Shown here: positions 44,182 to 52,763 of the stretch, piece by piece
Position numbering within the stretch: position 1 is the stretch's first letter
Layout: every line of letters starts with the position of its first letter
Assembly (NCBI RefSeq): GCF_018860385.1
Contig: NZ_JAHKPH010000014.1
Location: 530,487 to 594,486 of the forward strand
From: Reinekea forsetii
GTDB taxonomy: Bacteria; Pseudomonadota; Gammaproteobacteria; Pseudomonadales; Natronospirillaceae
Direction: 5' to 3'
Length of the DNA stretch: 64,000 bases
Notes under the pieces: model-generated
Told to the model about the DNA's origin: nothing
Database searches by the model: none
What the model saw: only the letters and a program-made list of their open reading frames with translations
Program-made: the position numbers and the translations under genes

Positions 44182-44644
44182 TCTTGAATCCTATGGGTTA
44201 ACTCATTTTCTCAGTGTACACAAACATTAGACGCATTTTTTAGCGTAGACTTTTATAAAAATTGCGTTTAAGAATCGCAGTATATTAGCCATTTTGATAA
44301 ATATAAATACTCGGGTCGCATTTGCGGAACACAGGGTGCAATGCTAAGGTGAAGGTTAATAACAAAGAGGAAAACCATTGGGGCTATAGCAGTGAAGTAA
44401 AGCCTCACACTTTATCAGTCGTGTTTACGTCGAAAGGCTGCTCATTAGCCTATTCTTGCCTATATTGCATTGCACCATTGGCTAACATCATTTTGAGTCA
44501 ATGGAGCCGATGCTATCAAGCGTTGTTAAGCCTGTTAACAACGATGTCACCATTCAACCTACAACTTTTACTAAACCTTGTTTGTCTAGGGTTAATGCAG
44601 TTGACCTATCAAAAAAGAAATAATAAACAGATATTGGAGATCTC
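44182..44644. other. Long leader upstream of proX
   Basis: These 463 bases between the divergent deacylase and proX hold no convincing gene. They contain a possible promoter zone (AT-rich around 44255-44310), a perfect inverted repeat at 44521-44543 and a GGAG ribosome site at 44636-44639. The length suggests a regulatory leader or several promoters, as osmotically controlled genes often have. Confidence 0.5.
44521..44543. repeat. 9-bp inverted repeat in the proX leader
   Basis: CGTTGTTAA, five bases, TTAACAACG. It is about 100 bases before the start of proX. Could be an operator or an RNA hairpin. Its half-site shares GTTGTTAA with the repeat at 5778-5799, but arranged the other way round, which may be chance. 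Confidence 0.5.
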
Positions 44645-45646
44645 ATGAAAAAAACAACACTAAAACTTGCTGCAACTACAGCAATGGCACTCGGCGGTTC
44701 ATTGGCTTTTGCGGCCGATGAATGTGGCGATGTAAGCATTGCCGATATGAACTGGAACTCCGCAACATTACTTGCCTACGTCGATGCCTTCATTTTAGAA
44801 GAAGGTTACGGCTGTAATGTCGAAATCGTTCCAGGCGATACCATGCCAACCGGTACCTCGATGATCGAAAAGGGTGAGCCTGATATTGCGCCCGAATTTT
44901 GGATTGGTAACTTCCGTGAAGCTTTAGATAAAGGTGTTGCAGACAAGCGTTTGCGATATTCAGGCCGTTCTTTAACTGACGGTGGTGAAGAAGGTTGGTG
45001 GATCCCGAAATATTTAGTTGATAAAGATCCATCACTTGCCACCATCGAAGGCATTAAAGCCAATGCAGAATTATTCGAGCACCCAGAAGACCCAGACAAA
45101 TCGATGTTTATGGGCTGTCCTGCGGGCTGGGGCTGCCAAATTAACAACGAAAACCTATTCAGAGCGCTAGAAATGGAAGACGCGGGCTTTGAGTTGGTAG
45201 ATCCAGGTTCAGGTGCTGGCTTAGCCGGTGCGTTAGCAAAATCATACGAACGCGGCGAAGCATGGTTGGGCTACTATTGGGCACCAACGGCTGTTTTGGG
45301 TAAATACGAAATGGTTAAAGTAGACTTTGGCTCAGGCGTTGATGAAGAGCATTTCTATGGCTGTATTACTCAGGCCGATTGTTTAGACCCGAAACCAACG
45401 ATGTATCCGCCATCGGAAGTATTCAGTATTACGACTGAGTCTTTCGCGTCGAAATCACCAACCGCTTACAACTACATCACGCAGCGTTCTGTTAAAAATA
45501 ATGTGATGAATAAAGTGTTAGCGTGGATGGAAGATAACCAAGCTGATGGCGAGTACGCGGCGGTGTATTTCTTAGAAAATCATGAAGAGCTATGGTCAAC
45601 CTGGGTGTCTAAAGAAGCCGCCCAAAAGATAAAATCTGCGCTTTAA
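44645..45646 (+). CDS. proX: Glycine betaine/proline ABC transporter substrate-binding protein
   Basis: OpuAC-family periplasmic protein of 333 residues. Signal peptide about 1-22 ending AFA. The mature chain begins DECGDVSIADMNWNSATLL and continues with IAPEFWIGNFREAL. Aromatic residues likely to form the betaine cage lie in EGWWIPKYL and GYYWAPTAVLG. Cysteines in MGCPAGWGCQ and YGCITQADCL probably form disulfides, typical of this group. It delivers betaine, choline or proline to ProW. Its gene precedes the permease and ATPase, and a hairpin follows it. Confidence 0.85.
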   Translation: MKKTTLKLAATTAMALGGSLAFAADECGDVSIADMNWNSATLLAYVDAFILEEGYGCNVEIVPGDTMPTGTSMIEKGEPDIAPEFWIGNFREALDKGVADKRLRYSGRSLTDGGEEGWWIPKYLVDKDPSLATIEGIKANAELFEHPEDPDKSMFMGCPAGWGCQINNENLFRALEMEDAGFELVDPGSGAGLAGALAKSYERGEAWLGYYWAPTAVLGKYEMVKVDFGSGVDEEHFYGCITQADCLDPKPTMYPPSEVFSITTESFASKSPTAYNYITQRSVKNNVMNKVLAWMEDNQADGEYAAVYFLENHEELWSTWVSKEAAQKIKSAL

Positions 45647-45664
45647 TTGTTAAGCAGATAAGCA

Positions 45665-45693
45665 TAATGAGCCAACTTTAGGTTGGCTCATTA
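45665..45693 (+). terminator. Intercistronic hairpin after proX
   Basis: TAATGAGCCAAC and its complement GTTGGCTCATTA form a 12-bp stem with a five-base loop, 18 bases after the proX stop. There is no T-run, so differential mRNA stability or partial termination between the binding-protein gene and proW is likely, as after potF. Confidence 0.65.
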
Positions 45694-45771
45694 ACATAGG
45701 TGTTAGATATCACCTGATTTTAGATAAAATCACTGATTTTGACGTTTCTATAATTTATCAGAAGAGATCTT

Positions 45772-46659
45772 ATGTCTTGGATTAAAGAATTTCCTCAACT
45801 GAGCCGGTCCCAGCTTCTCGAAGTCAGAAAAACACTCGACGGCGCATACCGTGAATTTTCACGTGAATATGGCGAAGTCATCGAATCGTTTTTTGACCCG
45901 CTCTTGGCGTTTCTTATTTGGTTTGAAAAATTACTCCTAGCCACCCCTTGGTGGTTAATGATTGCAATATTACTGACCATTACCCATGTTGCAGCACGCT
46001 CTATTAAATTGACCGTCGGTGTTGGCGTAGCGCTTTTCTTAATTGGTTACTTTGGTATGTGGGAAGACACCATGCGTACTTTAAGTATCATCACGATTTG
46101 TACCTTATTAGCCGTAGGTATGGGTGTTCCTATTGGTATTGTGATGGCACGTTCTAATCGAGTTCAGTCTGTAATCACCCCCATTCTCGATATTATGCAA
46201 ACCATGCCTGCGTTTGTTTATTTAATTCCAGTCGTGATGTTGCTCGGTATTGGTAAAATACCAGGCCTTATCGCGGTGATTATATATGCGATTCCTCCAG
46301 TGATTCGACTCACCAATTTAGGTATTCGCTTGGTCGATAGAGAAGTACTCGAAGCCTCTGATGCCTTTGGCGCTTCTTCGTGGCTGAAACTATGGCGAGT
46401 GCAGCTACCGTTGGCCATGCCCAATATTATGGCGGGTATTAACCAAACCATTATGATGGCACTCGCCATGGTGGTTATTGCTTCCATGATTGGTGTAAAA
46501 GGTTTAGGTCAGCCGGTTCTAAAATCTATTACCAACCAGTACTTCACCTTAGGGCTGCTCAATGGTTTAGCCATTGTGGTGCTCGCTATTATTTTTGATC
46601 GCGTTTCACAAGCCTATGCGCAGCGTTCACAGCAGCATTTAGGAGGTCGTCATGACTGA
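45772..46659 (+). CDS. proW: Glycine betaine/proline ABC transporter permease ProW
   Basis: Inner-membrane permease of 295 residues. Five to six helices begin at about 55, after an amphipathic N-terminal tail. MGVPIGIVMARSNRVQSVITPILDIMQTMPAFVYLIP is the family's signature region, and the EAA loop is EASDAFGASSWLKLWRVQLPLAMP. It forms the channel with ProV. The ATG at 45772 is preceded by AGAAGAG. Its end overlaps the proV start by eight bases. Confidence 0.87.
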   Translation: MSWIKEFPQLSRSQLLEVRKTLDGAYREFSREYGEVIESFFDPLLAFLIWFEKLLLATPWWLMIAILLTITHVAARSIKLTVGVGVALFLIGYFGMWEDTMRTLSIITICTLLAVGMGVPIGIVMARSNRVQSVITPILDIMQTMPAFVYLIPVVMLLGIGKIPGLIAVIIYAIPPVIRLTNLGIRLVDREVLEASDAFGASSWLKLWRVQLPLAMPNIMAGINQTIMMALAMVVIASMIGVKGLGQPVLKSITNQYFTLGLLNGLAIVVLAIIFDRVSQAYAQRSQQHLGGRHD

Positions 46660-47860
46660 TTCGTTGATTAAAATTAAAGGCCTATACAAGCTGTTTGGTG
46701 ATAAGGCTGAAAAGCACATGCCACTGGTAAAAAGTGGTGTTACCAAATCTGAGGTACTGGCTCAAACGGGTCATACATTGGGGCTTAAAGCGATTGATTT
46801 AGATATTAAACGCGGTGAAATTTTTGTCATCATGGGCTTATCCGGCTCAGGAAAGTCGACACTCATTCGTCACTTTAACCGGTTAATAGACCCGACCGAA
46901 GGCGAAATTATTGTCGAAGGCCAGAACATTATGGACCTAGACAAAAATGCCCTGCGAATATTTCGACAGCAAAAAATGTCGATGGTGTTTCAACGCTTTG
47001 GCTTATTGCCTCACTATACCGTGCTCGATAACGTCGGCTTTGGTTTACAGGCGCAAGGTATTGATAAAAAAACGCGTCAAGAGAAAGCCTTAACGTGGTT
47101 GAAAGATGTCGGTTTAGATGGGTATGAAAACCAATATCCCTCGCAACTCTCGGGCGGCCAGCAGCAACGCGTTGGCTTAGCACGCGCCTTGTGCACCGAT
47201 GCAGAAATCTTATTAATGGATGAAGCCTTCTCAGCCCTAGATCCATTGATTCGTTCAGAAATGCAAGATCAGTTGATCAGCTTGCAAGATAAGCTGCATA
47301 AAACCATCGTATTTATTACCCATGATTTAGACGAAGCCTTACGCATTGGTGATCGCATTGCCGTGTTAAAAGATGGCGAGCTGATTCAAGTAGGAAAGCC
47401 CGCTGAAATCTTGTTGCACCCAGTTGATGATTACGTTGAAAAGTTTGTTCGTGATGTTAACCGAGCGCGAGCATTAACCGTCGACACGGTTATGCAGCCG
47501 GCTTCTTATCGAATCTCGGCAGAAACGGTAGGCGAAGCATTAAAGCAAATGCGAACCTCAAATCAAGAATACGCATACCATGTAGACGATGAAGGTTTCC
47601 AAGGCGCTGTCGTGTTAGAGCAGCTTGAAGAAGTTGATCAATCAGAACACGGTGAAAAGCTTTCAGCTGAATACTACGATACCGAGCAATCCTTATCACC
47701 CGATGCCCAGTTAGAAGACGTGATTCCAGAGACCTTAGATAACGACTACCCTCTGCCTGTAGTCGATGAAGAAGGTGAACTGCAAGGTGAGTTAAGTCGA
47801 GAGAATTTAGCGGAAGTGTTGAGCTCTAGTCATAGCCCAGAAGATAAGCCAAAAGTTTAG
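46652..47860 (+). CDS. proV: Glycine betaine/proline ABC transporter ATP-binding protein ProV
   Basis: ABC ATPase of 402 residues. Walker A is GLSGSGKS (62-69), signature LSGGQQQR, Walker [12 protein letters not shown], and the H-loop is FITHDLDEA. The C-terminal CBS-pair region (about 275-395) carries an acidic insert rich in E and D ([20 protein letters not shown], then [22 protein letters not shown]). In OpuA-type transporters this CBS tail senses ionic strength, so osmotic control of transport is likely. A terminator follows. Confidence 0.87.
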   Translation: MTDSLIKIKGLYKLFGDKAEKHMPLVKSGVTKSEVLAQTGHTLGLKAIDLDIKRGEIFVIMGLSGSGKSTLIRHFNRLIDPTEGEIIVEGQNIMDLDKNALRIFRQQKMSMVFQRFGLLPHYTVLDNVGFGLQAQGIDKKTRQEKALTWLKDVGLDGYENQYPSQLSGGQQQRVGLARALCTDAEILLMDEAFSALDPLIRSEMQDQLISLQDKLHKTIVFITHDLDEALRIGDRIAVLKDGELIQVGKPAEILLHPVDDYVEKFVRDVNRARALTVDTVMQPASYRISAETVGEALKQMRTSNQEYAYHVDDEGFQGAVVLEQLEEVDQSEHGEKLSAEYYDTEQSLSPDAQLEDVIPETLDNDYPLPVVDEEGELQGELSRENLAEVLSSSHSPEDKPKV

Positions 47861-47888
47861 ATTAAATTTTTAATCTAAAAGTAAAACA

Positions 47889-47922
47889 AAAGGCTCGAAG
47901 CATTGGCTCCGAGCCTTTTTTT
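47889..47922. terminator. Rho-independent terminator after proV
   Basis: AAGGCTCG pairs with CGAGCCTT, with a short inner stem, and is followed by TTTTTTT. The A-rich left flank also suits the convergent lipoprotein gene on the minus strand. Confidence 0.85.
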
Positions 47923-47923
47923 G

Positions 47924-49030
47924 TTAGTAAGTAATCGAGGTCGAGTACGTAAGTCCGAGGTAATCAATTTCAATGGTCGCAGGATTCGTACCACCTCCGG
48001 CTCCATCTATAATCTCGGCATTAAAAACAGCCGCCGATTTACCAGCACTACCAACTTTTAAAACAGTATCTCCACCAGGGAAATTCACTTTAAAGTCAGC
48101 ATCAGTAACATCAGGGGTAATGTTAATTGTAGTGCCCTCCGATGGGTAGTTACCGTTTGAGTCGGTCACTGATACCGTAAATGCCGTGTTTAACCCTGGT
48201 GAAGTATTAGAAACCGTAATTGTAGGGGCATCTGCACTGTAAGAGAGAACAAGCTGCGCTTTATCCCAAACGTGTATGCGGTCTTGTCCACAATGGCCTT
48301 CTGAAATAGCAGCGGCACTGCAATCGGTGCCTCTAAACTTAGCCGAGGATGCAGTAAAGCTACCACTTTCATCTAAATCAACAAATGCATCATTATCGAT
48401 TGTTAACCCACTGCCTAAATCGGTAAAAGAACTAGCCGTAAAACCGTCGAAGTTACGATCATAATAAAGCTCTGGAGTAGATAAGATGGCTTCATCACTG
48501 CTCAATAAGTCAGAATCGGAATCTACATTATAGATACCGTTGCGTTCACCCGCATCGAAATAGGAGTCTTCACCGATTGTAAAAGCCATAATAGTAGAAA
48601 GGCCATCTTGTGGTTTATATACGCCGTTGTAGCCGCCACCACCGCTGGTCCAGGTAACTGAGCATGAGCCATTTGTCGTCAAACAAAACTCTTGAACGCG
48701 ACCATATTCTGTCCAAAATGATATAGCAGTCTCATCCGCAACTGGGTGGTTGTGTCGATCACCCACTTGAACACTTAATTGAACGGTGACGCCATCGGTA
48801 TCTAATGCACCGGTAACAACTGCGCTTTCTACAGCTAGAGAGAAGCTATCTGCATCAGGTAAGCCAACTGCTGAGCCTGCTACTCCATTATCTTCAGAAT
48901 CGGTAGAGCCTGTAACATCTTCGCTGCTTTCATCACTGCCCTCTCCTTCACCTTCTTCTTCCAATGGTTCACAACCAACTAAAAATGCCATGATTAATGG
49001 TGCGGCAATCCATAAAAAGCTCTTTTTCAC
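47924..49030 (-). CDS. Acidic exported lipoprotein with Ig-like (Big-type) domains
   Basis: Lipoprotein of 368 residues. Signal ends in the lipobox FLVGC with C20, followed by a highly acidic linker (EEEGEGEGSDESSEDVTGS in part). The rest looks beta-rich with repeats of the Ig-like kind: VTVQLSVQVGDRHNHPVAD, PTITVSNTSPGLNTAFTVSVTD and ATIEIDYLGLTYSTSITY. Cysteines at about 118, 124 and in DCSAAA/EGHCGQD may form disulfides. Probably outer-membrane or surface located. I do not recognise a specific function. It has no partner genes. Confidence 0.65.
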   Translation of the reverse strand: MKKSFLWIAAPLIMAFLVGCEPLEEEGEGEGSDESSEDVTGSTDSEDNGVAGSAVGLPDADSFSLAVESAVVTGALDTDGVTVQLSVQVGDRHNHPVADETAISFWTEYGRVQEFCLTTNGSCSVTWTSGGGGYNGVYKPQDGLSTIMAFTIGEDSYFDAGERNGIYNVDSDSDLLSSDEAILSTPELYYDRNFDGFTASSFTDLGSGLTIDNDAFVDLDESGSFTASSAKFRGTDCSAAAISEGHCGQDRIHVWDKAQLVLSYSADAPTITVSNTSPGLNTAFTVSVTDSNGNYPSEGTTINITPDVTDADFKVNFPGGDTVLKVGSAGKSAAVFNAEIIDGAGGGTNPATIEIDYLGLTYSTSITY

Positions 49031-49152
49031 AGTGTTTTCCTTATTTAATAGGTGTATTGCTCAAAAATACACCTTAAGTTGTTAAAGCTCAATTTTAAAT
49101 TGCTTTAGAAATGAGTTGTGTGGATAACACTAATTATCTTAAAGGCGGTGTT

Positions 49153-49761
49153 TCACACCAAGTTAAACGCCAGTTTTCCAGCCAACAGTAGTAAAATTGC
49201 GCCAAATAGGCGATCAAGCCATATGGCTTTTTTCTGTAGTTTTTCTAACCAGCGCTCATTAGAAAACATCCAGGCCACAATAAGGTACCAGCCCATGTCG
49301 ATTACCATAGCGGTAGTAGCGTAAACGGCTTTTCCGAGTAAGCTGGTCTCTGGTCCAATAACTTGACTGAATAAGGCGATAAAGAAGACGGCTATTTTAG
49401 GATTAAAAAAGACGATGAAAAACCCATCTTTAGCCGCTTGTGTAGCCGTCACTTCGGCTAAGGTTTGGTTTGGGTTTGAACGGCTCGTTAAACCTTTAAT
49501 TCCCATCCAAGCTAAATAGGCCGCGCCAGCCCATTGCAGAAGCGTGAACGCCCATTCAGAAGCAATTAATACGAAAGCCAAGCCCGAAATACAAGCAATG
49601 GCATATAATCCTACCCCGATGCCATGCGTTACGGCCGCTATATAGCCCTGTTTTTTACCACCATTAAGCGTGTGCTTTAATACTACGGCTAAAGAAGGAC
49701 CAGGAGACATAGCACCTAGCGCACAAATTCCGACTATTGATAACCAAGCGGCTAAGCTCAT
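49153..49761 (-). CDS. LysE/RhtB-family amino acid exporter
   Basis: Inner-membrane protein of 202 residues with about six helices. The family start is AWLSIVGICALGAMSPGPSLAVVL (about 5-28), with GIGVGLYAIACISGLA and FFIVFFNPKIAVFFIALFSQ following. RhtB-type exporters release amino acids such as homoserine, threonine or lysine; the substrate is not visible. It stands alone, downstream of the potassium channel on the same strand. Confidence 0.82.
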   Translation of the reverse strand: MSLAAWLSIVGICALGAMSPGPSLAVVLKHTLNGGKKQGYIAAVTHGIGVGLYAIACISGLAFVLIASEWAFTLLQWAGAAYLAWMGIKGLTSRSNPNQTLAEVTATQAAKDGFFIVFFNPKIAVFFIALFSQVIGPETSLLGKAVYATTAMVIDMGWYLIVAWMFSNERWLEKLQKKAIWLDRLFGAILLLLAGKLAFNLV

Positions 49762-49866
49762 AAAACCTCTAATGAATTGTGAAAAAAGTCGCTTAACCCT
49801 AATGATTCATCAAGTGAAAATCTAGTCATAACTGGGAAACTCTCTTTGTTGGAGTAGTTTCGACTT

Positions 49867-50850
49867 CTAGAGGTCTCTGTCTGATTCTCGTTCTCTAAAA
49901 AGTGGTTGATGGCAGTGTGGACACTCTCGCAGAGAATGTTGAATTTTTGCCATGTAAGCATGAGTTACATCGTCAATATCACTGGTAGATAAGCCAAGCT
50001 TTTCACGCAGGGCCTCAAGTTGTTGCTCCTCATTGTGAGTTAAAATACCATCACTTAGCGCGGCTTCTAGCTCATTTTTATAAAGGCTTTTACGACGATG
50101 CACTAAATCAGAAAAACCTGATGCTAATATACCCGCAGGTAACGCAACCATCCCAACGCCTATAATCGTTATAGAGGCACCAAAAAGTTTGCCAAGTGGC
50201 GTAATAGGGACCGCATCACCATAACCAACCGTAGTAAGAGTCGCCATTGCCCACCACATGGCATCAGGAATAGTGCCAAAGACTTCTGGCTGAATATCAT
50301 GTTCAAGCAAATATATGCCACTTGAGGCAAGCACCAATAACATCATTAAAACAAAAAACGCCGCTAAGAAAGCACCCGCTTCTTCTTTAAATACACTGAT
50401 GACTAAATTCATGGCCGCAGAGTAACGTGTCAGTTTAAAGATACGAAGTAATCGAATAATCCGTAAAAAACGGAGGTCAATGCTAACAAACATCATTAAA
50501 TAAAATGGCAAAATAGCGATGATATCAACTAAAGCCATGGGCGAGCGTAAATAAGCAAGCCTAGCTCTTATAGGGGATAAATGCTGATATTCTTTGGTGT
50601 CGATACACGACCAAACACGCAAGATAAACTCAACCGTGAATACCATGACCGAAAACACTTCGAATGCCACCAGTGGTTCACGGTACCTCGCTTCGAAACT
50701 GGGAACCGACTCCATGATAATGGCAAGGACATTAAGTGTAATAAGCGAGATAAGCGCGTAATCGACCCAGCGAGAAACTGATCCGCCTGCATCCACCGAA
50801 AGCAAATGTGCTGTTTTCTTTCTAAAGTTTTGCTTCACAGCCAACCTCAA
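49867..50850 (-). CDS. Voltage-gated potassium channel
   Basis: Protein of 327 residues with six helices. The selectivity filter is TTVGYGDAVP and the S4 voltage sensor is RFLRIIRLLRIFKLTRYS, with arginines every third residue. A cytoplasmic tail (about 235-327) is helical and ends in a CPHCHQ motif, possibly a metal-binding element. This matches the prokaryotic Kv (KvAP/Kch-like) class. Next to osmotic transporters it may take part in turgor control, but no operon links them. Confidence 0.85.
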   Translation of the reverse strand: MRLAVKQNFRKKTAHLLSVDAGGSVSRWVDYALISLITLNVLAIIMESVPSFEARYREPLVAFEVFSVMVFTVEFILRVWSCIDTKEYQHLSPIRARLAYLRSPMALVDIIAILPFYLMMFVSIDLRFLRIIRLLRIFKLTRYSAAMNLVISVFKEEAGAFLAAFFVLMMLLVLASSGIYLLEHDIQPEVFGTIPDAMWWAMATLTTVGYGDAVPITPLGKLFGASITIIGVGMVALPAGILASGFSDLVHRRKSLYKNELEAALSDGILTHNEEQQLEALREKLGLSTSDIDDVTHAYMAKIQHSLRECPHCHQPLFRERESDRDL

Positions 50851-50980
50851 TTGATAGCCTAGAATTTATTATAGGACGGTATCGACGTGCCTGCATTGAC
50901 ATAAGCCTGGTAATTTCAGAACTTGCTCACGACCCAAACGCGATGGTAGCCTTAATCATGAACTGTTTTTAGGATTCACC

Positions 50981-51394
50981 ATGACTTCAATTTTTCATCT
51001 AGCCTTCAACATAACCAACATAAATGAAGCCAAAGCGTTTTACGGTACATTGCTAGGCTGCGACCAAGGTCGTGAAACTGAAACATGGGTTGATTTCAAC
51101 TTCTTTGGTCATCAGCTCTCATTACACTTAGGGGAGCCTTTTAAAGTAGAAAACACCGGCCAGGTTGCGGAAGTCAAAGTACCGATGCCTCACTTCGGGG
51201 CTATATTACCCATGCAACAATGGCAAGCGTTAGCCGACCGTTTGACGAAAGCGGGCATCTCATTTGAATATGGCCCAGCCATTCGATACCAAGGTGAACC
51301 GGGAGAACAAGGCACCATGTTTTTTAGAGACCCATCTGGGAATCCAATCGAGTTAAAAGGTTTTGAATCGTTTGAAGGTGTTTTTGAAAAATGA
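50981..51394 (+). CDS. VOC-family (glyoxalase-like) protein
   Basis: Protein of 137 residues of the vicinal oxygen chelate fold with the FHLAFNITNINEAKAFYGTLLGCDQGRE block at the N-terminus and FFRDPSGNPIELKGF near the C-terminus. Likely metal ligands are H5, H47 (FFGHQLSLHL) and E122. It overlaps the next gene by four bases (ATGA). Its reaction is unknown; with GhrA next door it may handle a small hydroxy- or keto-acid. Confidence 0.8.
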   Translation: MTSIFHLAFNITNINEAKAFYGTLLGCDQGRETETWVDFNFFGHQLSLHLGEPFKVENTGQVAEVKVPMPHFGAILPMQQWQALADRLTKAGISFEYGPAIRYQGEPGEQGTMFFRDPSGNPIELKGFESFEGVFEK

Positions 51395-52335
51395 ACAGCC
51401 CAATTGCGCTAGTCGGAGAGCTGAACGAACAGCAAACTAATCATTGGTTAACTTTGCTCAAAAACGCAATGCCAGACGAGAACATTATTGCTTTTGAACA
51501 ATTAACGGAGCAGCAAAAGCTAGAATGTGAAATAGCCATCGTCGCTAATCCAGACCCAAAAGATATAGCACAACTCCCAAATTTAATTTGGCTGCATAGC
51601 CTATGGGCCGGAGTTGAAAAACTAGTGGCCGCCTTTAAAAATAGCTCATTAAATATTGTCCGGTTAATTGACCCAAACTTAACCAATGCAATGAGTGAAG
51701 CCGTATTGACTTGGACACTATACTTGCACAGAGACATGCCTCACTACATAGCCGCGCAGAAGAAATGTAAATGGCAGAGCAAACCCTATACCCTACCCAA
51801 CGAACGAACCGTGGGTGTGTTGGGGTTGGGAGAACTAGGTAAATCCGCCGCCGAGCGCCTAGCAGAGAATAACTTCAATGTTTTAGGTTGGAGTCGAAGC
51901 CAAAAAAACGTGCCAGGGGTAACAACATTCCACGGTCAAGACGGCTTAAACCAAGTATTAACCGCCAGTGATATTCTCGTAATTTTAGTTCCGCTGACTG
52001 AGAACACTCACAATCTGATTAATAGCAAACGAATAGCGCTCATGAAACCAAGTTCGAGCATTATTAATTTTGCGCGCGGTGCTATTATTGAAACAGATTC
52101 TCTGCTAGATGCTTTAAATAAAAATAAATTAAACCATGCTGTTTTAGATGTATTCGAACAAGAGCCGTTGCCTGACCAAAGCTCGCTGTGGCAACACGAA
52201 AAAATAACGGTGCTCCCACACATATCGGCTCAAACAAATCCGAAATCTGCTAGCGAAATTGTCGCGAAAAATATTAGAACCTATCGAGAAACCAACACAG
52301 TTCCACCAACGGTAAATTTAAAAGTTGGCTATTAA
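51391..52335 (+). CDS. ghrA: Glyoxylate/hydroxypyruvate reductase A (GhrA)
   Basis: D-isomer-specific 2-hydroxyacid dehydrogenase of 314 residues. The NAD(P) motif is GVLGLGELGKSAAERL (about 141-156); catalytic R is in NFARGAI, E in DVFEQEPLP and H in LPHISAQT. GhrA-type proteins reduce glyoxylate to glycolate and hydroxypyruvate to glycerate using NADPH. The gene starts at the VOC stop (ATGA), so the two are co-translated. Confidence 0.82.
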   Translation: MNSPIALVGELNEQQTNHWLTLLKNAMPDENIIAFEQLTEQQKLECEIAIVANPDPKDIAQLPNLIWLHSLWAGVEKLVAAFKNSSLNIVRLIDPNLTNAMSEAVLTWTLYLHRDMPHYIAAQKKCKWQSKPYTLPNERTVGVLGLGELGKSAAERLAENNFNVLGWSRSQKNVPGVTTFHGQDGLNQVLTASDILVILVPLTENTHNLINSKRIALMKPSSSIINFARGAIIETDSLLDALNKNKLNHAVLDVFEQEPLPDQSSLWQHEKITVLPHISAQTNPKSASEIVAKNIRTYRETNTVPPTVNLKVGY

Positions 52336-52401
52336 TTAATCGAAAATTACTTGAACCAAAAATTAAACCACAACTAATCTCCGACTCTTGTACTGAACTA
52401 A

Positions 52402-52429
52402 GCACCGTACTTCCTCTTCTGATTCTCGG
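52402..52429 (-). repeat. Inverted partial copy of the 75-base repeat
   Basis: The 28 bases starting GCACCGTACTTCC are the reverse complement of the last part of repeat copy 1 (52483-52510), 26 of 28 matching, and equally of copy 2. They can pair over a 53-base loop to form a large hairpin. Confidence 0.75.
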
Positions 52430-52446
52430 AAATCTGAGCCATGGAT

Positions 52447-52521
52447 GGCGAAGCTTAGCGTGCATGGATGCACTTGCAGCGACCGAGAATAAGAAGAGGA
52501 AGTGCGGTGCGACCCTGCCAC
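52447..52521 (+). repeat. 75-base intergenic repeat, copy 1
   Basis: It is 72 of 75 bases identical to the unit at 52548-52622. Inside it the palindrome GTGCATGGATGCAC (52460-52473) forms a small hairpin, and just ahead of it GCCATGGATGGC (52438-52449) forms a second one. Resembles palindromic intergenic repeat elements of marine gammaproteobacteria. Confidence 0.85.
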
Positions 52522-52547
52522 AAAGCTAAAACCTGTTATGTCATATA

Positions 52548-52622
52548 GGCGAAGTTTAGCGTGCATGGATGCACTTGCAGCGACCGAGAATCAAAAGAGG
52601 AAGTGCGGTGCGACCCTGCCAC
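52548..52622 (+). repeat. 75-base intergenic repeat, copy 2
   Basis: Second copy, exactly 101 bases after copy 1, with three differences. It keeps the GTGCATGGATGCAC palindrome and the tail GTGCGGTGCGACCC. Copy 2 lacks the preceding GCCATGGATGGC element. Confidence 0.85.
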
Positions 52623-52763
52623 TAACTTTCAATTCAGTCGAGCATTTAAAACCTTATTATCCTTTAGTCTAGTATCGACCAAAGTCGAACAGCCACCAAA
52701 CGATTCAATTGATAGCTTTAGAGTGCTTATCTCCATCACAAAAACAATATCGGAGGGGACGCG

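Larger units (their letters stand above)
52336..52763. other. Repeat-bearing intergenic region
   Basis: These 428 bases between ghrA and the DUF4212 gene hold two tandem copies of a 75-base unit, 101 bases apart, and an inverted partial copy. A GGAGG ribosome site for the DUF4212 gene lies at 52752-52756. Short reading frames within the repeat (for example in 52561-52767) look like products of the repeat, not genes. Confidence 0.75.

Noticed and set aside
44322-44648. 108-residue open frame in the proX leader, overlapping the proX start
   Set aside because: It begins at a TTG with no ribosome site, has no recognisable domain and its composition is not protein-like; the overlap with proX (ATGA) looks accidental.
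49758-49961. 67-residue frame between the LysE and potassium channel genes
   Set aside because: It is mostly inside the channel gene in another frame and has no ribosome site or known family.
52447-52622. CRISPR-like direct repeat
   Set aside because: Only two copies of a 75-base unit with a 26-base gap and an inverted partial copy; no spacers array and no cas genes.
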